Positions 6,982-15,349 are shown, counted from the stretch's first letter. The stretch is DNA of 39,059 nt from Muribaculaceae bacterium (GCA_017449785.1 JAFTFA010000192.1:1-39059); one strand, 5' to 3'. The notes: generated by a model from the sequence alone, not told the origin. Translations and numbers: made by a program.

Positions 6982-7726
6982 TTAGTCATCTGGAGCGCAG
7001 ATGAAACCCAATTCGTACAGTTCGTCCTGCTCTTCATCGGACAAGTTGCCGTATTCTTCATCACTGATGAAGCGCTTGTCCATGGTGACGCGGCCTTTGA
7101 CGCCGTCCTTGATGAAGGTGAAATCATCCCCGATGCCATTGTCGATGATGTCGTCATATTCGGGTGAGATATAAATCAGTGAGCCCATCCCTATGATGCC
7201 GTATTTGTCGTTATCGCCTTTCAAAATGATATGATCATCACAAGGCCTGTAATAGTAGACCAACTCGTAAGGGGTGAAGACTTTGCCCAATATGATGATG
7301 GCAAAATGATGTAAGTCTTCGGACTTGAAAGCAATATTGAATGGGGGTGAACGGGATGGGTTCCACATAATGGAATTCAAAGTCTGTACGCGGTGTGCCC
7401 TTGCCGTCACGCTCCACCAGTGCGACCTTGTCGCCTTTCTTTGCCCCCACAAGCAACATGGGCAGATAATAGGGGCGCGGTATGAGGAAATCATCATAGA
7501 TGGCCGGCACCACCACTTCCCCGCGAACATTGCGCAATCCTTTCTTGCCGTTCTCTTCAAAGACCTCGTCGTACCAGTCATATCCAAACATCAGCTCATG
7601 TTGCTCCTGCAGAAGGCTCAAATAGTTGTCGGCTTCTCGTCCAACGCGTTCAATTTCGTGCTTGAGGAAATCCAGTCTATCGGCCTGTACTGCTGTAGCT
7701 CTCGGTGTTTTTTCTTTGTCGTTCAT
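6982..7726 (-). pseudogene. WG-repeat-like protein, frameshifted
   Basis: The N-terminal frame contains a WG-repeat-like unit: KKGLRNVRGEVVVPAIYDDF (residues about 58-77). After FEFHYVEPIPFTP the frame goes astray at a run of five G on the plus strand (7343-7347). Removing one base restores PFNIAFKSED and continues through DKYGIIGMGSLIYISPEYDD to a stop at 6982. The total length of 745 bases becomes an exact multiple of three after one deletion, giving 247 aa. WG-repeat (KWG Leptospira-type) proteins are frequent in Bacteroidetes accessory regions and are thought to mediate binding. The gene is either phase-variable, dead or mis-sequenced. Confidence 0.75.
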
Positions 7727-7738
7727 AATGCTATGGCT

Positions 7739-8458
7739 TTATTGTTTTATAAGTTTGTTTTCGTAAAAGTTATTATCCTCTATCACCAAATAGGAGCCGT
7801 TGTCCAGCGCGTCACACAACCAAAGGTTATTTGGAATGTCGCTTGAGTTCTTCACGTTGAAGCAATGCTCCACTGGTGTATGACCGACCACTTGGTCATA
7901 GCCCGGAATCATTACATTGACCAATGTCTCCGGTCGGATCCATGTGGGTGGCTGTTCGGGTGAGGTTCCATAAATATCCCGCGGATCGCTAGAGCAGAAT
8001 CCAAATCGCTCGCTTGGGTCGAGTGAATTGATTCTGTCTAAAGTGAGATGATTTGACTCAAGCCACTTCGTCGAAATCCCAGCATGGCTAAATATCGTGT
8101 TGCCCATGATATGAATCCATTGGGTGTTGGCAAGGAATTCCTCTTTGAGATCCGTCATTAACTCAGCAACCCATGGAAAGTACCCACTACATTCCGCCCA
8201 ATAATAGCCCAAATGTTGCATATCGTGGTTGCCGCGCAGCAAGATGGTCTCGGGATGGTGATCCTTGAAACGCAGGATTTCCAAGAGGTTTGACACCTGA
8301 TCCGACTCGGAAATACCTTCATGGGACGAAACATAATCCCCCAAGAAAATCAACTGATCGGGCTGCTCTTTATCTATGATATCCTTCCACACAGTGAGAC
8401 CATGTATGTCTCCTAATACAACTATTTTCATTCTATTATTGTCGATGTTGTTTCCCAT
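7739..8458 (-). CDS. Calcineurin-like metallophosphoesterase
   Basis: 239 aa with the five-block metal signature: GDIHG (residues 18-22), GDYVSSHE (41-48), GNHDMQH (about 76-82), a later FSHAG (about 126-130) and GHTPVEHC near the C-terminus, which together bind a dinuclear metal centre. Such enzymes hydrolyse phosphomono- or diesters, for example diadenosine tetraphosphate or protein phosphates; the specificity cannot be read here. No signal peptide. The start at 8458 is followed by a second candidate at 8431 (MKIVVLGDIHG), which places the first beta strand right at the N-terminus and is the more typical start for the family. It lies 4 bp after the stop of the 145-aa gene. Confidence 0.85.
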   Translation of the reverse strand: MGNNIDNNRMKIVVLGDIHGLTVWKDIIDKEQPDQLIFLGDYVSSHEGISESDQVSNLLEILRFKDHHPETILLRGNHDMQHLGYYWAECSGYFPWVAELMTDLKEEFLANTQWIHIMGNTIFSHAGISTKWLESNHLTLDRINSLDPSERFGFCSSDPRDIYGTSPEQPPTWIRPETLVNVMIPGYDQVVGHTPVEHCFNVKNSSDIPNNLWLCDALDNGSYLVIEDNNFYENKLIKQ

Positions 8459-8462
8459 AATG

Positions 8463-8900
8463 TTACTTTGAAGTGTTTGAATCTGTTTTCTGTGCTGTTT
8501 CTTTGAAAATGTCCTTCAAGACAGTCCAATGAGACAGCCTTTGAGGAAAACGGCTACTGTATCCGCAATCGCACTCCGGACAATAGAGATAGATTTCCCA
8601 GTAACCACCACCATTGACGTGCCCAGCAAAGTAGTAGATGTAAGCCTCATGGCCACACTCGGGACACTTACACCGGTACTCGGTGCGTTGCCAGCATTGC
8701 GTCAATTGAGAGATGCTGACATCTCGCTTGTAGGCACAAGCCCCGAGGCCACCAGCAACAAATTTTGTGACGATTCTGCCAAATCGCTCGGGATGAGCCA
8801 AGACCATTTCACGGTTCTGATACACGTCACCTATCGTCCACGCTTCCACGTCGGCAGCGCCAGTGGCTTTCATGTCATCCGTCTTTTTCACCTGAATCAT
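8463..8900 (-). CDS. Uncharacterised zinc-ribbon-like protein, 145 aa
   Basis: The protein has two paired cysteine knuckles, CKCPECG (residues about 78-84) and YCPECDCG (about 107-114), separated by an aromatic stretch, which looks like a zinc ribbon. The first half is predicted helical and contains HPERFGRIVTKF. I do not recognise a named family. Its start overlaps the end of the 125-aa gene by 26 nt, so the pair is co-transcribed and probably coupled in translation. A zinc ribbon suggests nucleic-acid or protein contact only in a general way. Confidence 0.65.
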   Translation of the reverse strand: MIQVKKTDDMKATGAADVEAWTIGDVYQNREMVLAHPERFGRIVTKFVAGGLGACAYKRDVSISQLTQCWQRTEYRCKCPECGHEAYIYYFAGHVNGGGYWEIYLYCPECDCGYSSRFPQRLSHWTVLKDIFKETAQKTDSNTSK

Positions 8901-9252
8901 ATTTATCCCTTGTCTGTAATGATTGAATAATTCTGCGTTTCTCCTTCTCCCATTCGCTTAGTGCCGTCTTCTTCACAAAGTAGTAATCAGTTGCTGTGAT
9001 TTCGAACCATTCGCCGAAGAAATAAAACTTCGTCGTGCCCGCTGAACTATCTGTCAAGATGTAGCCGTTATCTTCATACCATTGGATGACATGGTTCGCA
9101 TCTGTGCCCTCCATGACCTTCACTTGAACTAACGTCGGAGTCTTAAAAGGCATGGGCTCGTGGGTGTGAATAATGGTCTCGAACACCAAATCCTCATTGC
9201 TTTCTATATGCCTGCCGTGTTTGCCGTGAGGGCATCTGTCCTGCTCAATCAT
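8875..9252 (-). CDS. Uncharacterised protein, 125 aa
   Basis: No family recognised. It begins with a His/Cys-rich stretch (CPHGKHGRHIE) that could bind metal, has a beta-rich centre (TTKFYFFGEWFEITATDYYF) and ends in a charged helix (LSEWEKEKRRIIQSLQ). The end overlaps the following 145-aa gene. Between this start and the preceding 82-aa gene lies a 9-bp perfect hairpin (9269-9298). Confidence 0.6.
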   Translation of the reverse strand: MIEQDRCPHGKHGRHIESNEDLVFETIIHTHEPMPFKTPTLVQVKVMEGTDANHVIQWYEDNGYILTDSSAGTTKFYFFGEWFEITATDYYFVKKTALSEWEKEKRRIIQSLQTRDKYDSGEKDG

Positions 9253-9268
9253 CTTCTTGGTTTTTAAT

Positions 9269-9298
9269 GCTTGGCGGCGATAGATTTCACCGCCAAGC
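9269..9298. other. Perfect 9-bp hairpin between two minus-strand genes
   Basis: GCTTGGCGG (9269-9277) and CCGCCAAGC (9290-9298) are exact inverted repeats with a 12-nt loop. On the minus strand it follows the stop of the 82-aa gene (9332) and precedes the ATG at 9252. No T-run follows it on that strand, so it is not a classic intrinsic terminator; mRNA-stabilising or attenuating roles are possible. Confidence 0.5.
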
Positions 9299-9331
9299 GA
9301 AGCGAATAGGTTAATGCTTATAGGCCATCGC

Positions 9332-9580
9332 TCATGAGGCCATGGCGAGCGTTGTGGCCGGTTTCAAGTGGAAGTGCTTGGTGAAAGCGGCCAGCAAGAG
9401 CTCAACCTGATCGCGGTCAAGACAGAAAAGCGAGACCTCGGTGTCGCCGTTGCAGAGCATGCACTGCACGCCCTTGTTGTGGAAATAGTTGTGAATGCGG
9501 AACATCAGATACGGATTGCTGTTCTTAATGGTAATCATCATAGTTAAATCGGTTATATTTTTCAACACATTACTAATCAA
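9332..9580 (-). CDS. Uncharacterised small protein, 82 aa
   Basis: Follows the AAA ATPase gene by 18 bp on the same strand. The sequence after an MMITIKNSNPYLMFRIHNYF segment contains DTEVSLFCLDRDQVELLLAAF, resembling a small alpha/beta (ferredoxin-like) fold. Two starts are possible: 9580 gives 82 aa, while 9541 (MMITIK) gives 69 aa and places the first beta strand at the N-terminus. No family recognised. Its position suggests a partner of the AAA ATPase. Confidence 0.55.
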   Translation of the reverse strand: MISNVLKNITDLTMMITIKNSNPYLMFRIHNYFHNKGVQCMLCNGDTEVSLFCLDRDQVELLLAAFTKHFHLKPATTLAMAS

Positions 9581-9598
9581 TTCATTGTTCTCGATTCC

Positions 9599-11344
9599 TC
9601 ACGCCACGAAGCCGACACGGCGACGGTCACTCATTGTGTCGTTGATGCGCTCTTCGCGGCACAAGGTGGTCAGTTCGGTCAAGCGGTCGGTCTGCTCAAG
9701 ATCGCCCAAGATACCGTCGATGGCATATTTGCGAGCCACGTTCTCAATCTGACCGCCACTGAAGTCGAATCCTTCGGCCAGCGTCTTGCACTCGTTGTCG
9801 CCCAGTTCAGGTAGCATCGCGTGCCAGATGTGCTCTCTCACGCTCACGTCGGGACGCTCAAACTCCACCTTGTAGAGGAAGCGGCGCTCGAAGGCGCTGT
9901 CCAGATTCTCGGTCAAGTTGGTGGTGGCTATCATAATGCCGTTGAGGGTCTCCATCTCTTGCAAGATGATGTTTTGGATGGAGTTCTCCATTTTGTCGAC
10001 CGCGTTCTCAGCTCCAGTCTTGCGGACCTCGATGATGGCGTCAGCCTCGTTGAACAGCAGAATGGGTGCTACCTCGGACTTTGCCACCATTGAGCGGTAT
10101 TTCTCGAAAACAGCCTTGATGTTCTTCTCGCTTTCGCCGACCCATTTGCTCTTGATATCGGGAACTTCGATAGCCATTATGTCGCGGCCAGTCTGTCGAG
10201 CGAGCTGATAGACGGTCTAGGTCTTGCCAGTTCCCGGTCCGCCGTACATCAAGCAAGTGAGCCCGCAGCGGTTGAAACGTTCCTTCATACGCTCCACAAG
10301 CACCTTATAATTCTCATTGTCGAGAAAGCCGCGCAGCTTGTCCACTTGCTTGCCCACCTTGTCACTGTAAAACAGATTCTTGGTGGTGATGCTATCGGCT
10401 TGGATGACCCCACTCAGTTTCACTTCTTTGGTCTTGAGATCAATGGATGCGAGCAGTTCTGTGCGAGCTTTCTCGGTTAACGTGAAACTGTTAGTGTCTG
10501 CAACTCCATTATGACACGAAAACTCAATTAGCTCACACAGCATCAGCAAATGATTTCCCGAACGCAGCTCAGCCTTAATACGAGCAAAGTCACTCTTGTT
10601 GGGGAAGATATCGTCAAGCTGATAGAAACTGAGTTCAGAATCGTCTTCGTTGACGAGTTTGTCGCAGAATTCGATGAGCAAGAGGCGGTCTTTGGCCCCC
10701 AATGGATACTGATTGACCTTCTTGACGAAATCCAAGTCGGTGTTCTCGCTGAAGATCTCTTCGACTTCTTCAAGCAGCAATCCTTGCTTGATGCCTTCTT
10801 CTTCCAGTTCGTTGAAGAAGTCGTGATAATAGCCCAGCAGACTCTCGGTATCAGTGAAGTTGCGCTGTGGTGCTTCGTAATCCGCATTGGCGATGAGCGA
10901 CCTGAGGGCTCTAGCCGAGATGTTGTAGGACGAAGCCTTGTTGCCGAAACTATTCGTGAGGCCCAGCAGACGGCACCGCACCAGCTCGTTGAGTGTGTCG
11001 ACAAGCGACAGTGCTTGCGCATTGGAATAGCGCAATGCTCTAGCGAAGCTCTTGAAGTCAATGTTTGAGGGCCCGACTTCAACGCAGATACAGAAGACCG
11101 CAGCTTGCATGGGGGTGATGTGCAATCGCTTGGCCAGATAATCGACATTGTTCCCCCGCACCTCGGACAAGATGAGGTCGTCGTCACTCTCGCGGACATA
11201 GGTTGAGAGCTTGGCGTTGATGTTGTCGATTGCTTCAAGCAGTGACTTGGGCTTTTTGCGGGTCCCCAGACTGACGCCTTTCGACTTGTTCTTGACAGCC
11301 TTGCACTCTTCTTTGGAAATGATTTTGTTTTTATTCGTACTCAT
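9599..11344 (-). pseudogene. AAA-family ATPase interrupted by an in-frame amber codon
   Basis: Read through, this is one 581-codon frame. The first 375 residues are a helical N-terminal region ending exactly at Walker A (YGGPGTGKT). The next codon is TAG (10217-10219), and the same frame continues with TVYQLARQTGRDIMAIEV, KWVGESEKN (pore-loop and sensor region), the Walker B ILLFNEADAII, the sensor-1 ATTN and arginine-finger region LDSAFERRF. A single base change from GAG (Glu) or CAG (Gln) explains it. This AAA type is frequent in Bacteroidales accessory loci. As written, the first product lacks the ATPase core; a fragment restarting at 10177 would lack the P-loop. TAG acts as a normal stop for the gene ending at 962, arguing against general recoding. 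Confidence 0.8.
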
Positions 11345-11905
11345 ACTCTAGGTTTTATGACTAGTTACTGTTAGTTAATTGATCGGTTTTTGTGTTATTT
11401 CAAATAAATATTTGTAAATTAACATTATTAATACAGTACAGCCAGACGGCCAATTTCCTTGGGCACCTTCTTTGCATTCCCGGCGAAAATCGCTGAGAAG
11501 AGATGCTGAGTCCACTGCGACAGTCCGCAGACCATCACACACAAGTCAAGTCAAAAAAGTCTTAGAATTTTCTCACAATCACATAAGTCTTTATTTTTGA
11601 ATAAGTTGTATTATTCTCGCGCTGACTGTTGCATTTGTGAGGGGGCGAATGAGACAGCCGTTTAATTTGTCTCCAGATGTTTAACTTTGATTATTGGTAA
11701 CTTTTGCCATGCTAGATTCAATTTGCGAGTGCAAAGGCATATCAAATATTTTAAATATGCAAATTTTCAGCATTAACAATTGTTAATCAGTGGATAATTC
11801 GCAATATATCAGCAATTTGCGATAATCTTGCTAGGTTTGCCCCCAAAAAAGCCTGCCACCTTAATCTAAGACGGCATCCATGCATGGGCCGAGTGTGGTT
11901 TCAAC
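11345..11905. other. Intergenic stretch upstream of the AAA gene
   Basis: About 560 bp with no convincing gene. The left part (11428-11535) holds a 35-codon minus-strand frame beginning MVCGLSQWTQHLF and ending EIGRLAVLY; it is more GC-rich than its surroundings and may be the tail of a lost gene. The right part is AT-rich, with a perfect 16-bp palindrome at 11772-11787 and repeated AATTTGCGA-like words. I see no tRNA, insertion sequence or attachment site. Confidence 0.4.
11772..11787. repeat. Perfect 16-bp palindrome
   Basis: ATTAACAATTGTTAAT is its own reverse complement. It lies in a gene-free AT-rich stretch about 120 bp downstream of the small-gene stop at 11906 and 430 bp upstream of the AAA start. 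Such sites often bind dimeric repressors. No nearby regulator gene is visible. Confidence 0.45.
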
Positions 11906-12085
11906 TCACGCCCTGGTGATCTCGAGGATGATCACCGTCTTGTCTCGGCCGATGGTGCCGCGCCTTTTCAGTTCGGCAATGGCTTCGCTCTCGCTTGCCG
12001 AATAGAGCATCACCGTTGCCGAGGCATTGGTCGCCGATGCCGGTCCCTCGATCCGATACTTCACTCGATACAACTCCTTGGTCAT
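11906..12085 (-). CDS. Small protein, 59 aa, unknown function
   Basis: ATG 12083-12085 to TGA 11906-11908. The protein reads as a compact alpha/beta unit: a beta strand (LYRVKYRIEG), a second strand (ATVMLYSAS), a helix (ESEAIAELKRRG) and a last strand (KTVIILEITRA). Codon use is GC-rich and clean, unlike random sequence. It lies 21 bp downstream of the 57-aa gene on the same strand, so the two probably form an operon. No family recognised. Confidence 0.55.
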   Translation of the reverse strand: MTKELYRVKYRIEGPASATNASATVMLYSASESEAIAELKRRGTIGRDKTVIILEITRA

Positions 12086-12106
12086 AATCCCAGATCTTAT
12101 CGCGAC

Positions 12107-12280
12107 TTAATAAATGCTGCTATAGTTACTCTTATGATAAAGAATACCGACCACTACATTGTTCTTGTCGCTTCCGCCTACAGAGACTGAAGAGATAGAC
12201 TTATTTTCCCCTTCATTAAAGAATCGCTCGATGGCACGTTCTACTTGTTCGCTCGTTCCTGTAAAAAGTTTGAATTTCAT
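12107..12280 (-). CDS. Small protein, 57 aa, unknown function
   Basis: ATG 12278-12280 to TAA 12107-12109, preceded by an AGAGG 8 nt before the start, one of the few clear Shine-Dalgarno sequences in the window. The protein begins MKFKLFTGTSEQVERAI, then a helix (ERFFNEGEN) and ends with a beta hairpin (ISSVSVGG; NNVVVGILYHK). This layout resembles families of paired 55-60 aa Bacteroidales proteins found in accessory regions. It is cotranscribed with the 59-aa gene. Confidence 0.6.
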   Translation of the reverse strand: MKFKLFTGTSEQVERAIERFFNEGENKSISSVSVGGSDKNNVVVGILYHKSNYSSIY

Positions 12281-12387
12281 AATGATATCCTCTACATTTA
12301 AAAGTTTATACTATCGATTGTTATCAACACACATGCCTCTTGGCTCAACAAAACTATTAAAAATCCCTCACCCAACCATCATCCATT

Positions 12388-12498
12388 TCATCCATTTGAA
12401 ATATCCAACGGCAACTTCATCTCACAAATCACCCTCCTGACACCATTTTGCCATTGTAACTGGACTTTATCCTGATACTCTTGAACTGATTCCTCCAT
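12388..12498 (-). CDS. Possible very small protein, 36 aa (perhaps frameshifted)
   Basis: ATG 12496-12498 opens MEESVQEYQDKVQLQWQNG and stops after LDISNG. One base later, another frame gives EMDDGWVRDF and a stop, so a one-base insertion may have shortened a protein of about 46 aa. It precedes the 57-aa and 59-aa genes on the same strand, after a gap of about 100 bp. The remaining bases between 12281 and 12618 hold nothing else I can support except the plus-strand promoter box at 12588. Confidence 0.25.
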   Translation of the reverse strand: MEESVQEYQDKVQLQWQNGVRRVICEMKLPLDISNG

Positions 12499-12587
12499 TT
12501 TGTTTTTCGATTTAATTAGCCACTATTGTTTGAAGCATTTAATACGATTTCAACTATTGTTATTGATATTTTTATTATATTTTTATT

Positions 12588-12595
12588 TACTTTTG
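12588..12595 (+). promoter_or_regulatory. Putative -7 element for the GH109-kinase pair
   Basis: TACTTTTG matches TAnnTTTG. The best -33 candidate is a TTG at 12563-12565, 22 bp upstream, so the match is incomplete. Transcription would begin around 12601, close to the ATG at 12619. Confidence 0.5.
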
Positions 12596-12618
12596 CAGGG
12601 TGGAAATGACTTAAATGG

Positions 12619-14196
12619 ATGATTATGAGACAGCGATTGATGATTATGGTTATGCTGGTGGTGGCCTGCGTGCTGCTTCCTGTTGACGGGTGGGCCCAGT
12701 TCAACTGGCCCTACACTGTCCATGACGGCACCATTGTCACCGAAGTGCCGCAGCGGCCTGCGGGCCAACAATCGGCTCTGGGGCTCAGGGTGGACAAGAT
12801 ACCGGTCGTGAGGGTGGCATTTGTCGGTCTAGGTATGCGTGGGCCCGACGCGGTGGAGCGCTGGACACACATTCCCGGCATCGAGGTGAAAGCCCTGTGC
12901 GACCACGAGCGTGAACGTGCCGAAGGCTGCCAACAGATCCTGCGGCGGGCATCGATGCCTGCTGCCGACGTCTACTATTGCGAGGATGGATATAAGGAAT
13001 TGTGCCGGCGCAGCGACATCGACCTGGTGTATATCGCCACCGACTGGATTCACCACTTCCTGGTGGCGCGTGAAGCGCTCGAGAATGGCCACCACGTCGC
13101 CATCGAGGTGCCATCGGCAATGAACATGAACGAGATTTGGTCGCTTATCAACCTGAGCGAGAGCAAGCGACTGCACGTGATGATGCTCGAGAACTGCTGC
13201 TATGACTTCTTCGAGCTCAATTCGCTCCACATGGCGCAACAGGGCCTGCTGGGCGAGGTCATCTATGTGCAAGGGGCCTATCGCCATGAGTTGTCCCCCT
13301 ACTGGGACGAGTACTGGAAGCGCGGGGCCGACGACAAGCTGGGCTGGCGGCTGGACTACAACAGCAAGTTCCGCGGCGACCTCTATGCCACTCACGGGCT
13401 GGGCCCGATTGCCCAGGTGCTGAACATCCATCGTGGTGACCGCATGAAGACGCTCATCGCCATGGATACCCGTTCCTTCAACGGCAAGCAACTGGTCGAG
13501 GACCGTACCGGTGAGGAATGCCCTACCTTCAAGAACGGTGACCACACCACCACGCTCATCTCTACCGAGCAGGGCAAAGTCATCGAGGTGCACCACAACG
13601 TGATGACCCCTCAACCCTATAACCGCATGTACCAGCTCACCGGCACGCGCGGTTTTGCCAACAAATATCCTGTAGAGGGCTATGCGCTGGCCAGCGACGA
13701 GATGCAGAAGGCAGGAATCACGGCCCTGAGCAAACATTACACGGGCCATTCCTATCTGAACAAGGAGGACACCGAGGCCCTCCTGAGGGCCTACACCTCG
13801 CCGCTCGTCACTCGCTATGGCGAGGAAGCCCATGAGGTGGGCGGGCACGGTGGCATGGACTTCATCATGGACTCGCGACTCGTTTATTGCCTACAGAACG
13901 GGCTGCCGCTCGACATCGACGTGTATGACCTGGCCGAGTGGTGCTGCCTTGCCGAACTGGGCAGCATCTCGATGGACAACGGCTATCTGCCCGTCCAAGT
14001 GCCCGATTTCACGCGAGGCGAGTGGAACAAGATCGGGGGCTACCGCCACGCCATGGCGACTCCCGAAGCCGAAGCGGCCTCACGCGCTGCCGCCACCTCC
14101 TTCACCGAGCAGTTGAAGGCCCGCGGAGCCAAGTATTGGGAGAAAGTGGCCAAGCAGGAGGCCAAAGCCGCTCGCAAAGCCGCCAAAAAGAACTGA
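12619..14196 (+). CDS. GH109-like Gfo/Idh/MocA enzyme (alpha-N-acetylgalactosaminidase-like), exported
   Basis: 525 aa. A Sec signal peptide runs to about residue 26 (VVACVLLPVDGWAQ). A Rossmann NAD motif, VRVAFVGLGMRGPDAVERW, spans 64-82, followed by KALCDHERERAEG (91-103), the conserved IEVPSAMNM (162-170) and LENCCYDFFEL (190-200). These blocks are those of glycoside hydrolase family 109, which cleaves terminal alpha-GalNAc by an NAD-dependent elimination mechanism and does not consume NAD net. Some relatives are ordinary sugar oxidoreductases, so activity on GalNAc is inferred. A basic, alanine-rich tail (about 490-525) is unusual. An N-acetylhexosamine-kinase-like gene follows after 20 bp. 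The start could also be the ATG at 12625. Confidence 0.85.
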   Translation: MIMRQRLMIMVMLVVACVLLPVDGWAQFNWPYTVHDGTIVTEVPQRPAGQQSALGLRVDKIPVVRVAFVGLGMRGPDAVERWTHIPGIEVKALCDHERERAEGCQQILRRASMPAADVYYCEDGYKELCRRSDIDLVYIATDWIHHFLVAREALENGHHVAIEVPSAMNMNEIWSLINLSESKRLHVMMLENCCYDFFELNSLHMAQQGLLGEVIYVQGAYRHELSPYWDEYWKRGADDKLGWRLDYNSKFRGDLYATHGLGPIAQVLNIHRGDRMKTLIAMDTRSFNGKQLVEDRTGEECPTFKNGDHTTTLISTEQGKVIEVHHNVMTPQPYNRMYQLTGTRGFANKYPVEGYALASDEMQKAGITALSKHYTGHSYLNKEDTEALLRAYTSPLVTRYGEEAHEVGGHGGMDFIMDSRLVYCLQNGLPLDIDVYDLAEWCCLAELGSISMDNGYLPVQVPDFTRGEWNKIGGYRHAMATPEAEAASRAAATSFTEQLKARGAKYWEKVAKQEAKAARKAAKKN

Positions 14197-14216
14197 AAAC
14201 ACCTAATTATCACATC

Positions 14217-15314
14217 ATGATGAATAACATCGACACCGCCAGCATCCTGGCACAATTTGACATCATGGGCACGGTCGAGCAGGTCAAGCCGCTGGGCAAC
14301 GGGCTCATCAACGACAGCTACCACGTCATCACCACTGGCGACGATGCGCCCGACTATGTGCTGCAACGCATCAACAACGCCATCTTCACCGACGTGGACC
14401 TACTGCAACACAACATCGAGGTCGTGACGTCCCACATCCGCCGCAAGCTCCTGGCCGCCGGCACCGACGACATCGACCGCAAGGTGCTGCAATTCATCAA
14501 GGCCCGCGGCGGCAAGACCTACTACCGCGACGATGCCGGGCGATACTGGCGCATGATGGTGTTTATCCCCCACTCCATCACCCGCGAGGCCGTCACGCCA
14601 GCCAGTGCCCATGACGCCGGCAAGGCCTTCGGCCACTTTGAGCAGATGCTGGTCGATGTTCCCGAGCCGCTGGGCGATACCATCCCCGACTTCCATAACA
14701 TGGAACTGCGCATGAGGCAACTGCGCGAAGCCGTCAGCAACGACGCTGCGGGCCGTCTCGACGAGGTGCGCGACATCGTCGAGGAGCTGGAACGTGATGC
14801 CGACGAGATGTGCCAAGCCGAGCACCTATACCGCGAGGGCCGACTGCCCAAACGCATCTGCCACTGCGACACCAAGGTCAACAACATGCTCTTTGACGAG
14901 GACGGGCAAGTCCTGTGTGTCATCGACCTCGACACGGTGATGCCGTCGTTCATTTTCTCGGACTACGGCGACTTCCTGCGCACCGGTGCCAATATGACTG
15001 CCGAGGACGACCCCGACCTGTCACACGTGAGCTTCGACGAAGAGATTTTCAAGGCTTTCACGACGGGTTATCTGGAATCGGCGCGGAGTTTCCTCACGCC
15101 ACTCGAAATCGAGCTCCTGCCCTATGCCGTGGCACTGTTCCCGTTCATGCAATGCGCCCGTTTCCTGGCCGATTACCTCAATGGTGACACCTACTACAAG
15201 ATCAAGTATCCCGCCCACAACCTGGACCGTACCCGCAACCAGCTAGCGCTCTACCGCGACGTCCGTCGCCACGATGCCTCGATGACCGCCTTCATCAGCA
15301 GTCTCACTACATGA
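14217..15314 (+). CDS. Phosphotransferase (APH) family kinase, N-acetylhexosamine 1-kinase-like
   Basis: 365 aa. An APH-fold kinase: an ATP-binding strand with LGNGLINDSYHV (residues 26-37), the YVLQRIN lysine-equivalent region, the Brenner motif ICHCDTKVNNMLFD (214-227, Asp218 as base and Asn223 as metal ligand) and CVIDLDTVMPSF (234-245, Asp237/Asp239). The GDFLRTGANMTAEDDPDLS block is characteristic of NahK-type kinases, which phosphorylate GlcNAc or GalNAc at C1. The start is the ATG at 14217 or 14220; a longer upstream frame exists but overlaps the end of the GH109-like gene. Placed 20 bp after that gene, it plausibly phosphorylates the released amino sugar. It lacks a signal peptide, as expected for a cytoplasmic kinase. 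Confidence 0.8.
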   Translation: MMNNIDTASILAQFDIMGTVEQVKPLGNGLINDSYHVITTGDDAPDYVLQRINNAIFTDVDLLQHNIEVVTSHIRRKLLAAGTDDIDRKVLQFIKARGGKTYYRDDAGRYWRMMVFIPHSITREAVTPASAHDAGKAFGHFEQMLVDVPEPLGDTIPDFHNMELRMRQLREAVSNDAAGRLDEVRDIVEELERDADEMCQAEHLYREGRLPKRICHCDTKVNNMLFDEDGQVLCVIDLDTVMPSFIFSDYGDFLRTGANMTAEDDPDLSHVSFDEEIFKAFTTGYLESARSFLTPLEIELLPYAVALFPFMQCARFLADYLNGDTYYKIKYPAHNLDRTRNQLALYRDVRRHDASMTAFISSLTT

Positions 15315-15349
15315 CAACAGGTGCAAGACCAAGCAAGATAACATGATTC

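Noticed and set aside
9599-11344. Reassignment of TAG to a sense codon
   Set aside because: The gene ending at 962 stops at TAG, and all other genes behave normally under the standard code, so a general recoding is not supported.
11345-12618. Integration site or insertion sequence at the island boundary
   Set aside because: No tRNA gene, transposase, integrase or matching terminal repeats could be found between the AT-rich island and the GC-richer genes.
14824-15187. Second kinase-like frame in the plus strand
   Set aside because: Out-of-frame shadow of the N-acetylhexosamine-kinase-like gene, whose Brenner motif and DLD motif lie in the chosen frame.
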